Source of the DNA: Oegoconia quadripuncta
Taxonomy: Eukaryota; Arthropoda; Insecta; Lepidoptera; Autostichidae
DNA length: 64,000 bases
Assembly: GCA_949316235.1 (NCBI GenBank)
Contig: OX438744.1
Location: forward strand, 26,275,578-26,339,577
Direction: 5' to 3'
Shown: one piece after another, positions 1 to 10,698 of the stretch
How positions within the stretch are numbered: position 1 is the first letter of the stretch
How the letters are laid out: each line of letters begins with the position of its first letter
The notes under the pieces: generated by a model
What the model saw: only the letters and a program-made list of their open reading frames with translations
Database searches by the model: none
What the model was told of the DNA's origin: nothing
Made by a program: the position numbers and the translations under genes

Positions 1-991
1 TAGACTAGTTAGATTATAATATTAGTTCATTTCTCTTACAGCGATGTTACCGTACCGTGTATATACCGTACTCCTGCTTCCCTAGAGCGGGAGCTTTGAC
101 TGATACGGCCATTATTATTGGCCTTATTGCTCAGATCTCGGATTACCCGACCGGGGACCCGGGGGGGTGACGGCTTGTGCGTGCGACTGTTTAATTATAA
201 ACATTCATTTCTCGCATTTCGCCAGTGTGTAATTTGTTTTTCTTGGATTTGACTCTCTTGGCGTTTATTGCTTCGAGAAAATGTTCTGCTTTGGAATAAA
301 TAGGAAAGGGTATGGTTGCTCTTATAAGTTCTTACATTATTTTGATCACCTACAGTTTTGATACCATATCATACATAATTATACATTTGCTGTAACATCT
401 ACATTAGGCTAGGCCTGTATCGAGGATGCCGAAATTTCCATAATAGAGAAATAATTTTACTGGTCAATACAACTTATAGATAATGATGGATATTTGTAAA
501 CGCAACCATACTTTGTAACTGACATCAACGTACATCTGTCAACACAAGTATTGTTCCTACCCACTTCCCTTACCTTAGCCCGTGACAGTATAGTGTTACG
601 TCGACAATTTTCGTACCCGGCGGTCAAGCTCGCGCTTTAGCTCCCGTCCCGAGGCGAAATTCGCCTTCTCAGCGTCTAGAGTCCACCTTCTATCTCATCT
701 TCATCCGCGACTACGACATCTACGCGCACGTTCCGTGCATATCATCTCTACACCAACCTCAAGACTTCGACCCTAACGCCGCCGTTAAGAACCAGCGCCC
801 ACGAAGTATACTAGGCAGGTCAGTCACAGGCTTTTCATTTTCCTATCATCTTTACCCAACAGTTAATTAAACATATGGAGATAAACACGCATGCGGAGCA
901 TAAAGATAACAGAACTAGTGTCAGTATGTTGAAGTTTTACAAATTACCGGTGTGTCTGTGCGCTAGCTACAATTTTTTTTAAAGAATACAT
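1..991. other. Unassigned stretch at left edge
   Basis: No gene or repeat recognised. Notable compositional features are a seven-G run at 161-167 within GC-rich sequence, and a pyrimidine-rich, CpG-containing block at about 560-800 that contrasts with the AT-rich surroundings. That block could be a retroelement leader or a host regulatory or exonic piece; the sequence alone does not decide. Confidence 0.4.
27..42 (+). other. Possible 3' splice acceptor
   Basis: A pyrimidine-rich run followed by an acceptor dinucleotide (ttcatttctcttacag) precedes 'cgatgttaccg'. It fits the insect acceptor consensus, but no convincing donor follows within 200 bp and an in-frame stop follows quickly. Chance occurrence is quite possible. 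Confidence 0.2.
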
Positions 992-1002
992 ATCTGATCC
1001 TA

Positions 1003-1106
1003 TCACCATCAGGGTCGTTAACATCCCACTGCAGGGATATAAGCCTTCCCTCTTATATGAGGGAGTATGGGCCATAGTCCACCACGCTGGCCCAATGCAG
1101 TTGGGG
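1003..1106 (-). mobile_element. SINE-D, 5'-truncated, with target duplication
   Basis: Reverse complement of the SINE-D body (cccactgcagggatat, ccttccctc, gccatagtcc) ending in its short GAT-type tail. It is flanked by a perfect 11-bp direct repeat, atctgatccta, at 992-1002 and 1107-1117, the signature of LINE-mediated insertion. The tRNA-like head is missing. Confidence 0.8.
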
Positions 1107-1599
1107 ATCTGATCCTATAGTAAAAATTATTCATATTGATGCGTATTTTAGGTCCCTGAAGGTTTTGGAAGCGGTCTGTTTACACCGAGTATTCTCAGAC
1201 TCAGTCAGTCAGATTCCATCTCTAAGCCATAACACACAGGTTCTATCCCTGTGTTTTATCTGTGATCGAAGCCATAGACACGTGGCAAACGTTTCTCAAG
1301 CGTCAAACGCTTTAATTCTGGCAGGCTTTTTGGCGGGATCTCGGTGAGTGAAGTTGCAATTTTCTTTATTAGTTGTGCATTCTGACTTTTGAAGCTTAAT
1401 AAGTGCAGGATATTGTGCAGCAGTGATGGTGTACAAGTGAAGGGAAGTGTCAATTAAAGTGCTTAACGGAGCTTTCGGGTTCCCACAAGAAGCCGTCAAA
1501 ATGTTTTGCCACTTTACTGAAGAATGACTTGACCGTGACTAGACTCTGTATACGCCAAGTATACGACGAATTACTTGTTTTGACTGAGACTGACTTATA

Positions 1600-1677
1600 C
1601 CCCTTTTTCTTATTTCTTTTTATGCTTCTTATTGTTGTACAATAAAGAATAATTTGTTTGTTTGTTTGTTTGTTATA
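1600..1677 (+). mobile_element. LINE 3' end with (TTTG)n tail
   Basis: A polyadenylation-like 'caataaagaata' is followed by five TTTG units (about 1654-1675). This matches the layout of the LINE ends elsewhere in the window. Too short to assign a clade. The preceding 1118-1600 holds nothing I can name. Confidence 0.45.
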
Positions 1678-1926
1678 AACTGATGAAATAAGAGAAATAA
1701 GACATGGCTGTATGTGCTTAGATCCCTATGCCTTCTCCGAGAGGAGAGAATAAAACGAAAAAAAAAATAATTCTGGCAGTTGAATTTATGCCAATCTGTT
1801 CACGATTTATTAATATCCAAACAGCTTTTAGAAATTTTATTATGACAGTTTGTAAACACAAACGTATGTCATATGTCTAGATAATTAGGAGAGCAAATAC
1901 CGACCTACCGCACTTACATTTACTTA

Positions 1927-2148
1927 TGGGTTCGAATCCCGCTAGGGGCATATGTTTGTATGATGAATATAAACATGTGTTCCCGAGTTATGGATGTTTT
2001 TCGTTTATATATGTATTTATTTACAAAAAAAATGTATTTGTGTAGTTTATCAACCATCTGGTATCCATATCACGAGCCTCGATGCTTTCTGTGGACCTAG
2101 ATGGCGCTGTGTGTATGTGTAGAGATATTTTATTATTATTATTATCAC
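1927..2148 (+). mobile_element. SINE-B, head truncated
   Basis: Begins at the B-box 'gggttcgaatcccgct' and runs through the conserved body (accatctggtatcc, agatggcgctgtg) to a (TTA)n tail. The A-box half is missing. Confidence 0.85.
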
Positions 2149-2799
2149 AGGTCAACGTTCTTCAGAGGCTGCCACTTGCACTGTCGCGAAATCGCTCCTA
2201 AGTTCTGAACCATATCTCTAACGGAGCTCCTGCCAGCTCTAGTCGCAGGGCGTCTGCGCGGCCGTGCAAGTAATCGATACGTCGACCCGGTTCCCTGCGC
2301 ACATGCACCTTATAACCTACATCAGCTGGACTGCAACATCAAACGCCATTCAATGGAAGCAAATACGGGCCCAGTTGCCCGTTCTGTACACTGCTTTGAT
2401 TGCCCGATGCATTGTCAATGCTTATGTTGCTGCTGCAAGATGTAAATATAATAATGATAACTTTATTTCCAAAAAGTTTACAGTTTCATCTTATAATCTA
2501 AGTTAGGCTAGTTAATTTTTATGTCAATAAAGGTTTAGGCCTCTAGGTTGAAAACCTGTATTTCAGCCCTTCATACAGTGCCCTTCCCCGTAGGACAGTA
2601 TCACCAGGCATAAGTAATCATTACTTAAAATTTATAAGAATATAGTTATTGACACGCTAAGGGACATAACTTGAGTTTCGACTTTATAAAAATAAAAATT
2701 CTATTGTGTCTGAAGCCGTATCCCATAGCATTGGCTTTACAGAGTTGAATAATAAATGGGTAATCAGATAAACACCACAAATGAAAGTAGATTTGTATG
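2149..2799. other. Unassigned stretch
   Basis: No gene recognised. Around 2430-2600 the text resembles the end of a retroelement ('caataaaggttt') but no relative was found elsewhere in the window. Confidence 0.35.
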
Positions 2800-3077
2800 A
2801 CGACCTGTTTGGTGTAGTGGTTAGCAACTCTGACCACTATACCAAAAGGTTGCGGGTTCGAATCCCGCTAGGGGCATATGTTTCTATGATGAATATTGAC
2901 ATGTGTACCCGAGTTATGGATGCTTTTCATTTATATATGTATTTATTTACAAAAAAAATGTATTTATGTAGTATATCAACCATCTGGTATCCACAACACA
3001 AGCCTATAGTTGCTTAAAGTGGAACTAGATGGCGCTGTGTGTATGTTAAGGATATTAAAAAAAAAAAAAAAAAAATT
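2800..3077 (+). mobile_element. SINE-B, full length
   Basis: Complete copy. The tRNA-related head has box A 'tggtgtagtgg' and box B 'ggttcgaatcc', followed by the body with 'accatctggtatcc' and 'agatggcgctgtg', ending in a poly(A) run. The internal RNA polymerase III promoter boxes are well preserved. Confidence 0.9.
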
Positions 3078-3589
3078 ACAGGACTGATTTTATCCTATAT
3101 ATCCCTAGGTGTAAATTAAAATTTCTTTACTCGAGCAATTTATTTTATACAAACATAGTGTCACGACTTTTGTCCCAAATGGGATGGTCAGAGATACCCC
3201 AAATACGAGCGTTTGGGTCTTCCAAACATTCACGGTTCTTCTTTCGAAAATACAGAAGTGTTCACGTGACAGGGGTGAGGTGGGTGAGGGGGTGAGGCCA
3301 CCAAAACGTGTAAATCTATAGTTGTTTTTAATGGAAAGTCCCATAGTCGCTTTTACGACACCCACGTCAAAGTATATGCTCGTAAGTAGAACATCTTCCA
3401 TAGTAGCACCGAATCAGGAACGTTTAGCGCGAGGCGGATGTATGGGTGTCGACATAGCATCTACGAACAAATACCTATCTTATCTTCGTATCAAATCTAT
3501 AAGATATGACTTCTGTGACTTTTTAATACATTTTAATTTAAAAGTCAGTATTAACATGAATACCTATATATTTTTTATTATTAGTACTT
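3078..3589. other. Unassigned stretch with retroelement scrap
   Basis: Mostly unrecognised. At 3341-3372 'tcccatagtcgcttttacga' resembles a sequence common in lepidopteran retroelements; the same scrap recurs at 55244-55275. Reading frames here do not look coding. Confidence 0.4.
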
Positions 3590-4118
3590 CGCAATGGTAA
3601 ACTTTCGCAGTAACGTACATCGCAGTAAAGAACTTTCGCGACAAAGTACGTCGCAACGGTGAACTACCGCAGTAACGTACATCGCAGTAAAGAACTTTCC
3701 CGACAAAGTACGTCGCAACGGTGAACTACCGCAGTAACGTACATCGCAGTAAAGAACTTTCGCGACAACGTACGTCGCAATGGTGAACTTTCGCAGAAAA
3801 GAACTTTCGCGACAACATACGTCGCAATAGTGAACTTTCGCAGTAACATATATCGCAGTAAAGAACTTTCGCGACAACATACTTCCCAATGGTGAACTTT
3901 CGCAGTAACATATATCGCAGTATAGAACTTTCGCGACAACATACGTCGCAATGGTGAACTTTCGCAGTAACATATATCGCAGTAAAGAACTTTCGCGACA
4001 ACGTACGTCGCAATGGTGATTTCGCAGTATCATATACCGCAGTAAAGAACTTTCGCGACAACGTTCTTCGCAATGATAAACTTTCGCAGTAACGTACATC
4101 GCAGTAATGAACTTCGCA
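3590..4118. repeat. 31-bp monomer satellite in 62-bp dimers
   Basis: About 17 monomers of 31 bp alternate between two types: A (aactttcgcagtaac... catcgcagtaaag) and B (aactttcgcgacaac... cgtcgcaatggtg). The repeat therefore has a 62-bp higher-order period, about eight dimers. One unit near 3791-3800 has lost most of an A monomer. Because 31 is not a multiple of 3 and the minus strand of the monomer lacks stops in all frames, long artificial open frames exist on the minus strand; they are not genes. Confidence 0.95.
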
Positions 4119-4754
4119 AATATGATTTACACTCGTGATTATAATTTAATAATAATCTCATGATTCTCAAACTTATCCATTGACTCCGGGATTGTAGATA
4201 TTTTAATATCATCCCACGGAATCCCACCAAGCTAAGAACACAAACTATATGTACCAATATCCAATCGATCGATTCACTGATAACAATATCATCTAAGAGA
4301 ATTGAATTTTGAGAAATTGGTGTTGCCGGAGAAAGGTCGCAGATAGAGACGCCGGGGACCAAGTGTCTGTGGTGTCGTAAATTACTTTAATAAAAAAAAA
4401 AAACATAACACTACACCAAACAGGTCGTTGATTTAGATAGATAAAGCGTTTATTTGCATATTACAGAAACACATACAAAAATATTCGACGAAACAATAAT
4501 TGTGCTTGGTGTTATTCTTACGAAATGTAGCCTTATTTCACAGTAATAAAAATAAAAACAAAAATATCTGTACCACAAATGGGCCACGCTCAGTATGGCT
4601 CCTCACCTATAGCGGCAGGTGAAATATATTATTTTCAGCTAGTGTCCTGCGAGAGAACACGATTTAATAATGATATGTCGATTAATAGCGTTTAAAATGT
4701 TTCATTGTTACTGAATGATATTAGGTAGTATACCTTGGTATACCTAGGTTTGAA
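4119..4754. other. Unassigned AT-rich stretch
   Basis: No gene or clear repeat seen. An 'aaacaggtcgt' at about 4419-4430 is probably a scrap of a SINE-B head in reverse. Confidence 0.35.
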
Positions 4755-4985
4755 TAATAATCAAGCATGGACATAGCTGTCTTATTATTCATATAATTAT
4801 GAAATCACAAATTGTAACCCATAATCTGTTTAAAAGAGCAACCCTAGAGTTTCTTGCTCGTTCTTCTCTGGGGAGTCAGCTTTGTGAATGAGCAGTAAAT
4901 TTAAAGGTAATATTAATATTTAATAGTGACGTTTTCAAGTGATAATTTAATCCTATAAAATATATTGATGTGATTTGATACATTA
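4755..4985 (+). mobile_element. LINE-T1 3' end
   Basis: Shares the 3' UTR of LINE-T1: 'catggacatagctgtctta', 'agagcaaccctagagtttct', 'ctctggggagtc', then a degenerate (TTTGAT) tail. Plus orientation, heavily 5'-truncated and non-coding. Confidence 0.75.
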
Positions 4986-5223
4986 AAGTAATAAATAAAC
5001 GCCTCAATTATACTAACATTGAACCAATAGCTAGTTAACATGTACGCAACAAATATTACTCGGAATTAGTTCCCACCTGGGGCAGTAATTCACGGCCGCA
5101 GCAAAATCAATATTTTGAATAAGTGTTATTTAGTATGCTATCTGTAATTCGATGTAGTCCAAATTACATTGAGGTTGTTACTAGAAATTAATGTCTCAAG
5201 ATACGTTTTGTAATTTATTAATT

Positions 5224-5425
5224 ACTGGCTAGCTACCACCATCTTATCTAAATGCCAAGCAGCAATATTAATAGCATTATTGTGTTCCGGTTGTCATAGA
5301 TAAGATAGCCAGTCCCCGAAATGTGTTGGGGTTTCCGGGTCAGTAAGCTTCCACCTTCGACCTCATCTTCACTTAACATCAGGTGTGATTGAGGTAGAGT
5401 AAAAACCCTTTGTGCATAAAAAAGA
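5224..5425 (+). mobile_element. SINE-A, 5'-truncated
   Basis: Begins inside the body at 'ctggctagctaccaccatct' and runs through 'ttccgggtcagt', 'cttcacttaacatcaggtgt' and 'tttgtgcataaaaaa'. The tRNA-related head is absent. Confidence 0.9.
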
Positions 5426-5447
5426 ACTCGCTTACCGCTTTTAGCTT

Positions 5448-5613
5448 TGTCACGTATATGTTTAATTTGTTCATCCCGCGGGAACTACTCACTTTATCGA
5501 GATAAAAAATATCCTATGTCTTAATCCAGGGTATATTCTACTTATATACCAAATTTCATCCAACAAACAACAAACAAACAAACAAACATCCAAACTTTCG
5601 CATTTATAATATT
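5448..5613 (+). repeat. Common lepidopteran dispersed repeat (cgcgggaact type)
   Basis: Contains 'tcccgcgggaactactcact', 'atcctatgtcttaatccagg', 'accaaatttcatc' and 'catttataatattagtta' in the usual order. I know this repeat as very frequent in moth and butterfly genomes; its transposon class is unclear to me. A (CAAA)n run replaces the middle. Confidence 0.75.
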
Positions 5614-5647
5614 AGTTAGAAGTTAGATTATGTTTATGTAGGTATAA

Positions 5648-5896
5648 ATAAATATCCTTTGTTATACATACAATGCCATCTGGTTCCACAGTAAGCAACT
5701 ATAGTCTTGTGTTACGGTTACCAGATGGTTGATATACTACATGATTTTTTTTTTTGTAAATGAAAACATCCATAGCTCGGCTAACATATGTCCGTATTCA
5801 TCATACAAACATATGTCCCTAGCGGGATTCGAATCCGCGACCTTTTTGGTATAATGGTCAGAGTTTCTAACCACTACACCAAACAAGTCGTCAGGT
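5648..5896 (-). mobile_element. SINE-B, full length
   Basis: Reverse complement of the whole element from tail to head, with box B at 'cgggattcgaatccgc' and the head end 'accactacaccaaacaagtc'. Confidence 0.9.
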
Positions 5897-5982
5897 ATAT
5901 TTTTCTATTGATCTGTGTATTTGAAATGTATGTACATCTTTGTAGCTGCTATATCCAATGACAGTATTGTCCTTATACCCAA

Positions 5983-6100
5983 AGGTTGCCTGAAAGAGTC
6001 TTTAGTGGTAAGGTCGCCAAATCGTACGTTCTACTCTTACCACTTTCTGTAACTGTATTTTCTTTTCTATTGTGCAATAAAGTGTATTGTATTGTACACC
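5983..6100 (+). mobile_element. LINE-T2 3' end
   Basis: Text 'gaaagagtctttagtggtaa', 'ggtcgcc', 'gtacgttctactctta' and 'gtgcaataaagtgtattgta' matches the copy in reverse at 10163-10245. Non-coding 3' UTR only. Confidence 0.65.
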
Positions 6101-6561
6101 CTTTGCATCTGCATACCATCTCAATTAAGATGAGAATTCGTGTTTACCAAAACACAATTTCTTTGGGTCTCCTATATGTACTATACTCTTTTCTTCCTCA
6201 TTGCCTATATACAATTAATTAAAAATTAACCTATTAAGTATTTATAATGTTGTCAATCTGGATGGATGGTTACTATAATAATAACAATGCTCTGCTCGTC
6301 TGCTCTGGGTGCGGCAGTAAACCAGCGCTGAGCTTTATAAGCTCAGCATAGAGCTGAGTCGTTTCCCTTTCGCTGCTGCGACACTTATCTGAGTGTTCTG
6401 TTATTTTATTTACCTAACAATTGTTGTAAATGTGTCGAAGTGGCGAATAAACAGTTTCTTTCTTATCTTTCTTTCTTTCAATGCCGGGATCGAACACTGC
6501 TTCTTAAAATGAAAGAGCAATCTTAGTTTAAGGAGCAGGGCCCATTAATTGTGCTTAAGTG
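6101..6561. other. Unassigned stretch
   Basis: No gene. A probable retroelement end lies at 6395-6479 ('gcgaataaacag' followed by a (TTTC)n run). Confidence 0.35.
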
Positions 6562-6563
6562 TA

Positions 6564-7426
6564 TACAGGGCGTCCCAAAGTTATGGGACATGAAGGGGAA
6601 GTACCTTAAATATCGTAGATAGTGAATTTTGCTCAAAGAAGACTTTATGTTATTTTTAAAAGTTAGTAATTCTGCATTCATAGATTTTCTAAAAATTATT
6701 TGCTTCGGCTGGGAATCGAACCGACTCAAATGTGAAAAAAAAAACACCCTACTTTTATGATGCCAATCGAAAGAATAGCTAAAAAATAATAACTCTGCCT
6801 AAGTAACATAGTATTTTAAAAGAAAGGAACAACGTGAAATTAATCATTTTAATCAAATAAAAAACATACATGAAACTGCCGTAGTCAATTAAGTAGGTAT
6901 TTTTTTGTAAATTAATTAATTAAATGCTCAAAATGTGATCCCTCTTGTCTTACGCAAATCGCCAATCTTTTAATGAGCCCGCTGCCTGTTGATTTTCTAA
7001 TCATTTTATGGTGAACACTCGATGTGATATGGCACAATTCTGTTTGCAACTCGCCTACGTTCTCGTATAATGCTATCTTTGGAATGATAATATCGCTACT
7101 TTTCGAACGTCGTCGGCAATAAATAACTTTCTTGAAATTTGACTCAATCATTTTATGTTGTTCCTTTCTTTTAAAATACTATGTTACTTAGGCAGAGTTA
7201 TTATTTTTTAGCTATTCTTTCGATTGGCATCATAAAAGTAGGGTGTTTTTTTTTTCACATTTAAGTCGGTTCGATTCCCAGCCGAAGCAAGTAATTTTTA
7301 GAAAATCTATGAATGCAGAATTACTAACTTTTAAAAATAACATAAAGTCTTCTTTGAGCAAAATTCACTATCTACAATATTTAAGGTACTTCCCCTTCAT
7401 GTCCCATAACTTTGGGACGCCCTGTA
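6564..7426. mobile_element. Palindromic Tc1/mariner-type non-autonomous element
   Basis: Two long, nearly identical inverted arms (6564-6840 and 7150-7426, about 277 bp each) flank a 309-bp centre. The ends read 'tacagggcgtcccaaag' and its reverse, flanked by TA (6562-6563 and 7427-7428). TA duplications and 'CAGGG.GTCCCA' ends are typical of the Tc1/mariner superfamily. The centre carries a transposase relic. Each arm also contains 'ggttcgattcccagccga', by chance similar to a B box. Confidence 0.85.
6912..7151 (-). pseudogene. Transposase C-terminal relic
   Basis: A 79-codon open stretch in the centre of the palindromic element ends with 'GSHFEHL', preceded by a region with 'RRRSKSSD' and 'RLAICVRQE'. 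The arrangement of a basic '.RLxxCVxxxGxHFEHL' terminus is what I know from an arthropod Tc1/mariner-superfamily transposase. The catalytic part is absent, so this is an internally deleted remnant and not functional. Assignment rests on the short motif and on the TIR and TA context. Confidence 0.6.
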
Positions 7427-7524
7427 TATGTACCTCCTAATTCGTTAATTCACTACTTGTAACTTAGCCTAAGTTTGAGTCAATAAACTTTTTATTTATT
7501 ATTTATTTATATATAAACCAAATA

Positions 7525-7622
7525 AGTTGTGGTTTCCGGATCAGCACGCTTCCACCTTCGGCCTCAACTTCACTTAACATCAGATGTGATTGAGATGAGG
7601 AGCTACCCGTCGTACATTAAAA
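7525..7622 (+). mobile_element. SINE-A 3' fragment
   Basis: Covers 'ggtttccggatcagcacgct' through 'cacttaacatcagatgtga' to a short A-rich end. 7440-7524 is a degenerate (TTTA)n-rich retroelement end. 7623-8053 holds nothing recognised. Confidence 0.8.
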
Positions 7623-8053
7623 AGAAGTTCTTTCGTATTTCTTTATTAATATTTACAGTAATATTCTGCTGAATCCAAACTAACCCAGATATGTGCTAGG
7701 ATATAACAACGTTACTCAACTGTCACAATGGAGGCTGACTGGGCCCGTACAAGGGCTCCCTATCGTCTGTAATAAACTTATCCGATCCTAACACAATATT
7801 ATTTTTATTCGCGCCGCCGCGTGTTTCACTTTATCGGTATTGCTACGTTCACGGCTGGATGGCAGTGGGGATTCAGTTACCGTATAATTTAGTTGATTCT
7901 AAAAATCATCGGTATTATCCATAGATTCATAAATTGTAGTAGACCAAACATTAATATCTTCTTCTCCAATTTAAGAGCTATGTATGCTCTTGTCTGTGCA
8001 GTTATGGCTATGCATTACTGCTGTTCGCCCTCGATTCACCTTTTTTTTACAAG

Positions 8054-8634
8054 TAGGCCCTTATTAATAAACCATTCTCAAGATTGAGAACAGTTTTGTG
8101 ACCGGTCTCACGTGTTGATTAATAAACCTAACTTGAGACCTCAAAAGCACGTGCATACTCAAGCAGTACTCACTTGAGAGGTGAGCGTATTAATAAACTA
8201 AACTCTGAGGCGAATATTTGAGAAGCGATCGCAGCTGAGTAGACCTCAAGATTCGTTTATAAATTAGCACGGAGCTTGAGATAGCATCAACTGTTTAAGA
8301 CGCATCTCGGTTGATAAATCAAATCAAATCAAATCAAAATATTTTATTTCATAGGATAAAATTATCACTTGAAAACATCACTATTAACATTATATTTTAA
8401 ATTTAAATTTACTGCTCATTCACAAAGCTGACTCCCCAGAGAAGAACGAGCAAGAAACTCTAGGGTTGCTCTTTTAAACAGATTATAGGTTGCGATTTGA
8501 TAATTATATGAATAATAAGACAGCTAATGTCCATGCTTGCTTATCATTCAAATAGTCAGTGACTTTATAATAGCCTTTTGTTAATAATTTCAGCCTCAAG
8601 ACCTCTATTGAGATTGATATCAATACGGGCCTTA
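8054..8634. mobile_element. TIR element (MITE-like) carrying a LINE-T1 end
   Basis: Left end 'taggcccttattaataaacc' and right end 'tcaatacgggcctta' are imperfect inverted repeats, each followed inward by 'ctcaagattgag'-like text. The interior repeats 'ctcaag'/'cttgag' words. The same family occurs at 50077-50640. Both copies contain a LINE-T1 3' end. Superfamily not assigned. Confidence 0.6.
8318..8592 (-). mobile_element. LINE-T1 3' end
   Basis: Starts with the (ATCAA)n-type tail 'aaatcaaatcaaatcaaaat' and continues through the LINE-T1 3' UTR ('ctccccagagaagaacgagc', 'agggttgctcttttaaa'). 5'-truncated, inserted in the TIR element. Confidence 0.8.
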
Positions 8635-8912
8635 GTCAATTTGCGGCTAGGTCTTGCCCTGTATGCAGGGTGAATTTTTCAATTGGACGTGCAAGGCCAA
8701 ATTCAAAACTATGAGGAATAGCCAAAAGTACTCAAAGGAATCTCGGGCCAAATTTTGATGAAAACTATAACTGCAACATTGGATTTTTGAAAAATCAATA
8801 TTCATAGCCGGGATTCGAATGAGTTGATTTTGAAACAAAATACACACACTGTATTATTACACCATTCGATAGTGTCGCTAATGAAGAATAAATACCGAGA
8901 AGTACTGACATA

Positions 8913-8980
8913 GATCATCATCATCATCATCCCGTAAAAATCCCACTGCAGGGCTATATAGGCCTTCCCTCGTGTAATGA
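8913..8980 (-). mobile_element. SINE-D 3' fragment
   Basis: (ATC)n then 'cccgtaaaaatcccactgca' and 'ggccttccctcgtgtaatg'; only the last 70 bp of the element, in reverse. Confidence 0.7.
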
Positions 8981-9090
8981 CTTACAGTGTGTGTGTGTTT
9001 TTTTTTTCAAAATCAACGGTTGAGTTTCCTGGCCAGAATATTGATTTTTCAAAAATCCAAATACCTGTGTAGTTTTAGTAACCGTAGTAA

Positions 9091-9417
9091 CCGCCTCCGT
9101 GGCTCAATGTAAACAACATAGGGTTTACGAATCGGAGGTCGCGGGTTGGATCCCCAGCGGGATACATATTTAGTACTCGGTTTGGTATGTGGTAGGGCAT
9201 TTTAAATGTCCGCGTGGCTAGCTACCACCATCTTATCTAAATCTGCCGCCGAACAGCAATGTTAATAACATTGTTGTGTTCCGGTTGTGAGAGATAAGAT
9301 AGCCAGTTCCCCAAATTATTTTGGTTTCCGGCTAAGTACGCTTCCACCTTCGGCCTCATCTTCACTTAACATCAGGTGTGATTGAGGTCAAGTGCTAACC
9401 CGTTGTGCAAAAAAAAA
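9091..9417 (+). mobile_element. SINE-A, full length
   Basis: Reference copy. The tRNA-related head has box A within 'gtggctcaatgt' and box B 'gggttggatcccc' (one change from consensus). The body follows with 'aaatgtccgcgtggctagct', 'agataagatagccag' and 'cttcacttaacatcaggtgt', ending in a poly(A) run. RNA polymerase III transcription would be expected from the head. Confidence 0.93.
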
Positions 9418-9521
9418 GTTTTCATCAAAATCGGGCCCGAGATTCCTTTGAGTACTTTTGACGATTCCTCATAGTTTTGGATTTGGCCATGCACGCCTAT
9501 TTGAAAAATTCAACCTTCATA

Positions 9522-10162
9522 ACATACACATATATAACGCTAAAGCAGATGAACTCACCAAGGCTCTTTAAATCTAAATATGCTTATTTCAAACAAAATA
9601 TTTACAAGGCATTAGCTAAGGTATTAACGTGTTCGTTATTTATAAGCCAGTCAACCCAAATGGGCTGCGTTAGGGAAACTGAGCAACATCTTCTCTTCTA
9701 AAATACCTCTAAAGACTAAAGTCTTTAATCCATGTGTGTTACCAGTGTGGAAACGTGGTCTCTTGCTATGAGCCCGAATCAGGAATTAAGAAATACATAA
9801 TGAATATATAATAATAATAATAGTCAGTTGTAGTGACCGTTGGGGCATCAAGGATCTAGAGTAGAGACAACGCAACGGAAAGCAGCTATGTTGCCTGATA
9901 TGATGATGATGAAGCCAGATAATATTGAAGGAAAGAAGAAAGCGTGGTGACCTCATGGGAACTCATAAAATAAACAATGGACATTACAGTACATACACAA
10001 GAAGACTTTGATAAATTTCACACTATTCAATATTCCGTGCCCCCACCAGCTTCATTTAGAATTAGCAAAACCACCCCATCGACATTTAATAAAATACTTA
10101 ATAGAAGGAAATTGTCATAGCAGACATCAACCTAAGAACAGACTAGTTAAATATATAAGTAA
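9522..10162 (+). other. Unassigned stretch with RTE-like scrap
   Basis: At about 9690-9765 the plus strand reads 'IPLKTKVFNPCVLPV', matching the 'LKTKVFNSCVLPV' segment of RTE-type LINE proteins; it is followed by stops. At 9835-9910 a sequence ending '(gat)n' resembles decayed SINE-D. Nothing else recognised. Confidence 0.45.
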
Positions 10163-10245
10163 AAAAAAATTATTGCACAACAGAAAAATAAATACAGTTA
10201 CAGAAAGTTGACAAGAGTAGAACGTACAATTTGGAGAAATCTCTC
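10163..10245 (-). mobile_element. LINE-T2 3' end
   Basis: Reverse of the copy at 5983-6100: shares 'gtacgttctactctt' and 'ctttctgtaactgtatt', with a 'ggaagagagagatttc' segment in place of the hairpin. 10246-10534 holds nothing recognised. Confidence 0.65.
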
Positions 10246-10534
10246 TCTTCCAACGAATCTATGGGTTTAAGGGAAATACACTTGAAATAGACAGGTTTTA
10301 ACAAATTAAAATGGAAATATGTCAAATCAGACAAATTTAGAACTTCAACTCGGATAGGGTTTAGAATTAAACCATTTAAACCATTTATTTCCACACATCG
10401 AAAAAAATAACCACAACAACACACAAGAAATCAAAACAGGTGACTAAAGCCCGTATCGTATATTAATGAAAGTAATCCATGGGATTAAACGGCTCCTCTA
10501 CACGATATATAAAATTGTTGTAACCTTTCTTGAT

Positions 10535-10698
10535 TGTAAATGATTGATTGAAAAGAGACAAACCCTCTGAGTTTCTCTCTAGCTCTTCTCAGTAGTGGTC
10601 GCGGTCCGAGCTAGTGGTAGTTTAAAAAACAAATGACGTTCATAAATGCATATTGTATTGCCTACATGAATAAATGATTTTCATTTCGTTTCATTTCA
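10535..10698 (+). mobile_element. LINE-T4 3' end
   Basis: Text 'gagacaaaccctctgagttt', 'gtattgcctacatgaataaa' and a (TTTCA)n tail. The same sequence lies in reverse at 38937-39091. Non-coding. Confidence 0.75.

Larger units (their letters stand above)
8662..9521. mobile_element. Foldback element interrupted by SINE-A
   Basis: Arm 1 (8662-8850) and arm 2 (8990-9090 plus 9418-9521) are inverted copies: for example 'tactcaaaggaatctcggg' at about 8728 and its reverse at about 9433. Ends read TATG(C/A)AGG(G/T)TG on both sides, consistent with a TA target. A complete SINE-A (9091-9417) splits arm 2, and a SINE-D scrap lies in the centre. No coding capacity remains. Confidence 0.75.

Noticed and set aside
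3581..4099. 172-codon minus-strand frame with repeated CREKF/AKVH-like units
   Set aside because: Product of the 31-bp satellite, open in all three minus-strand frames; no start context and no non-repeat part.
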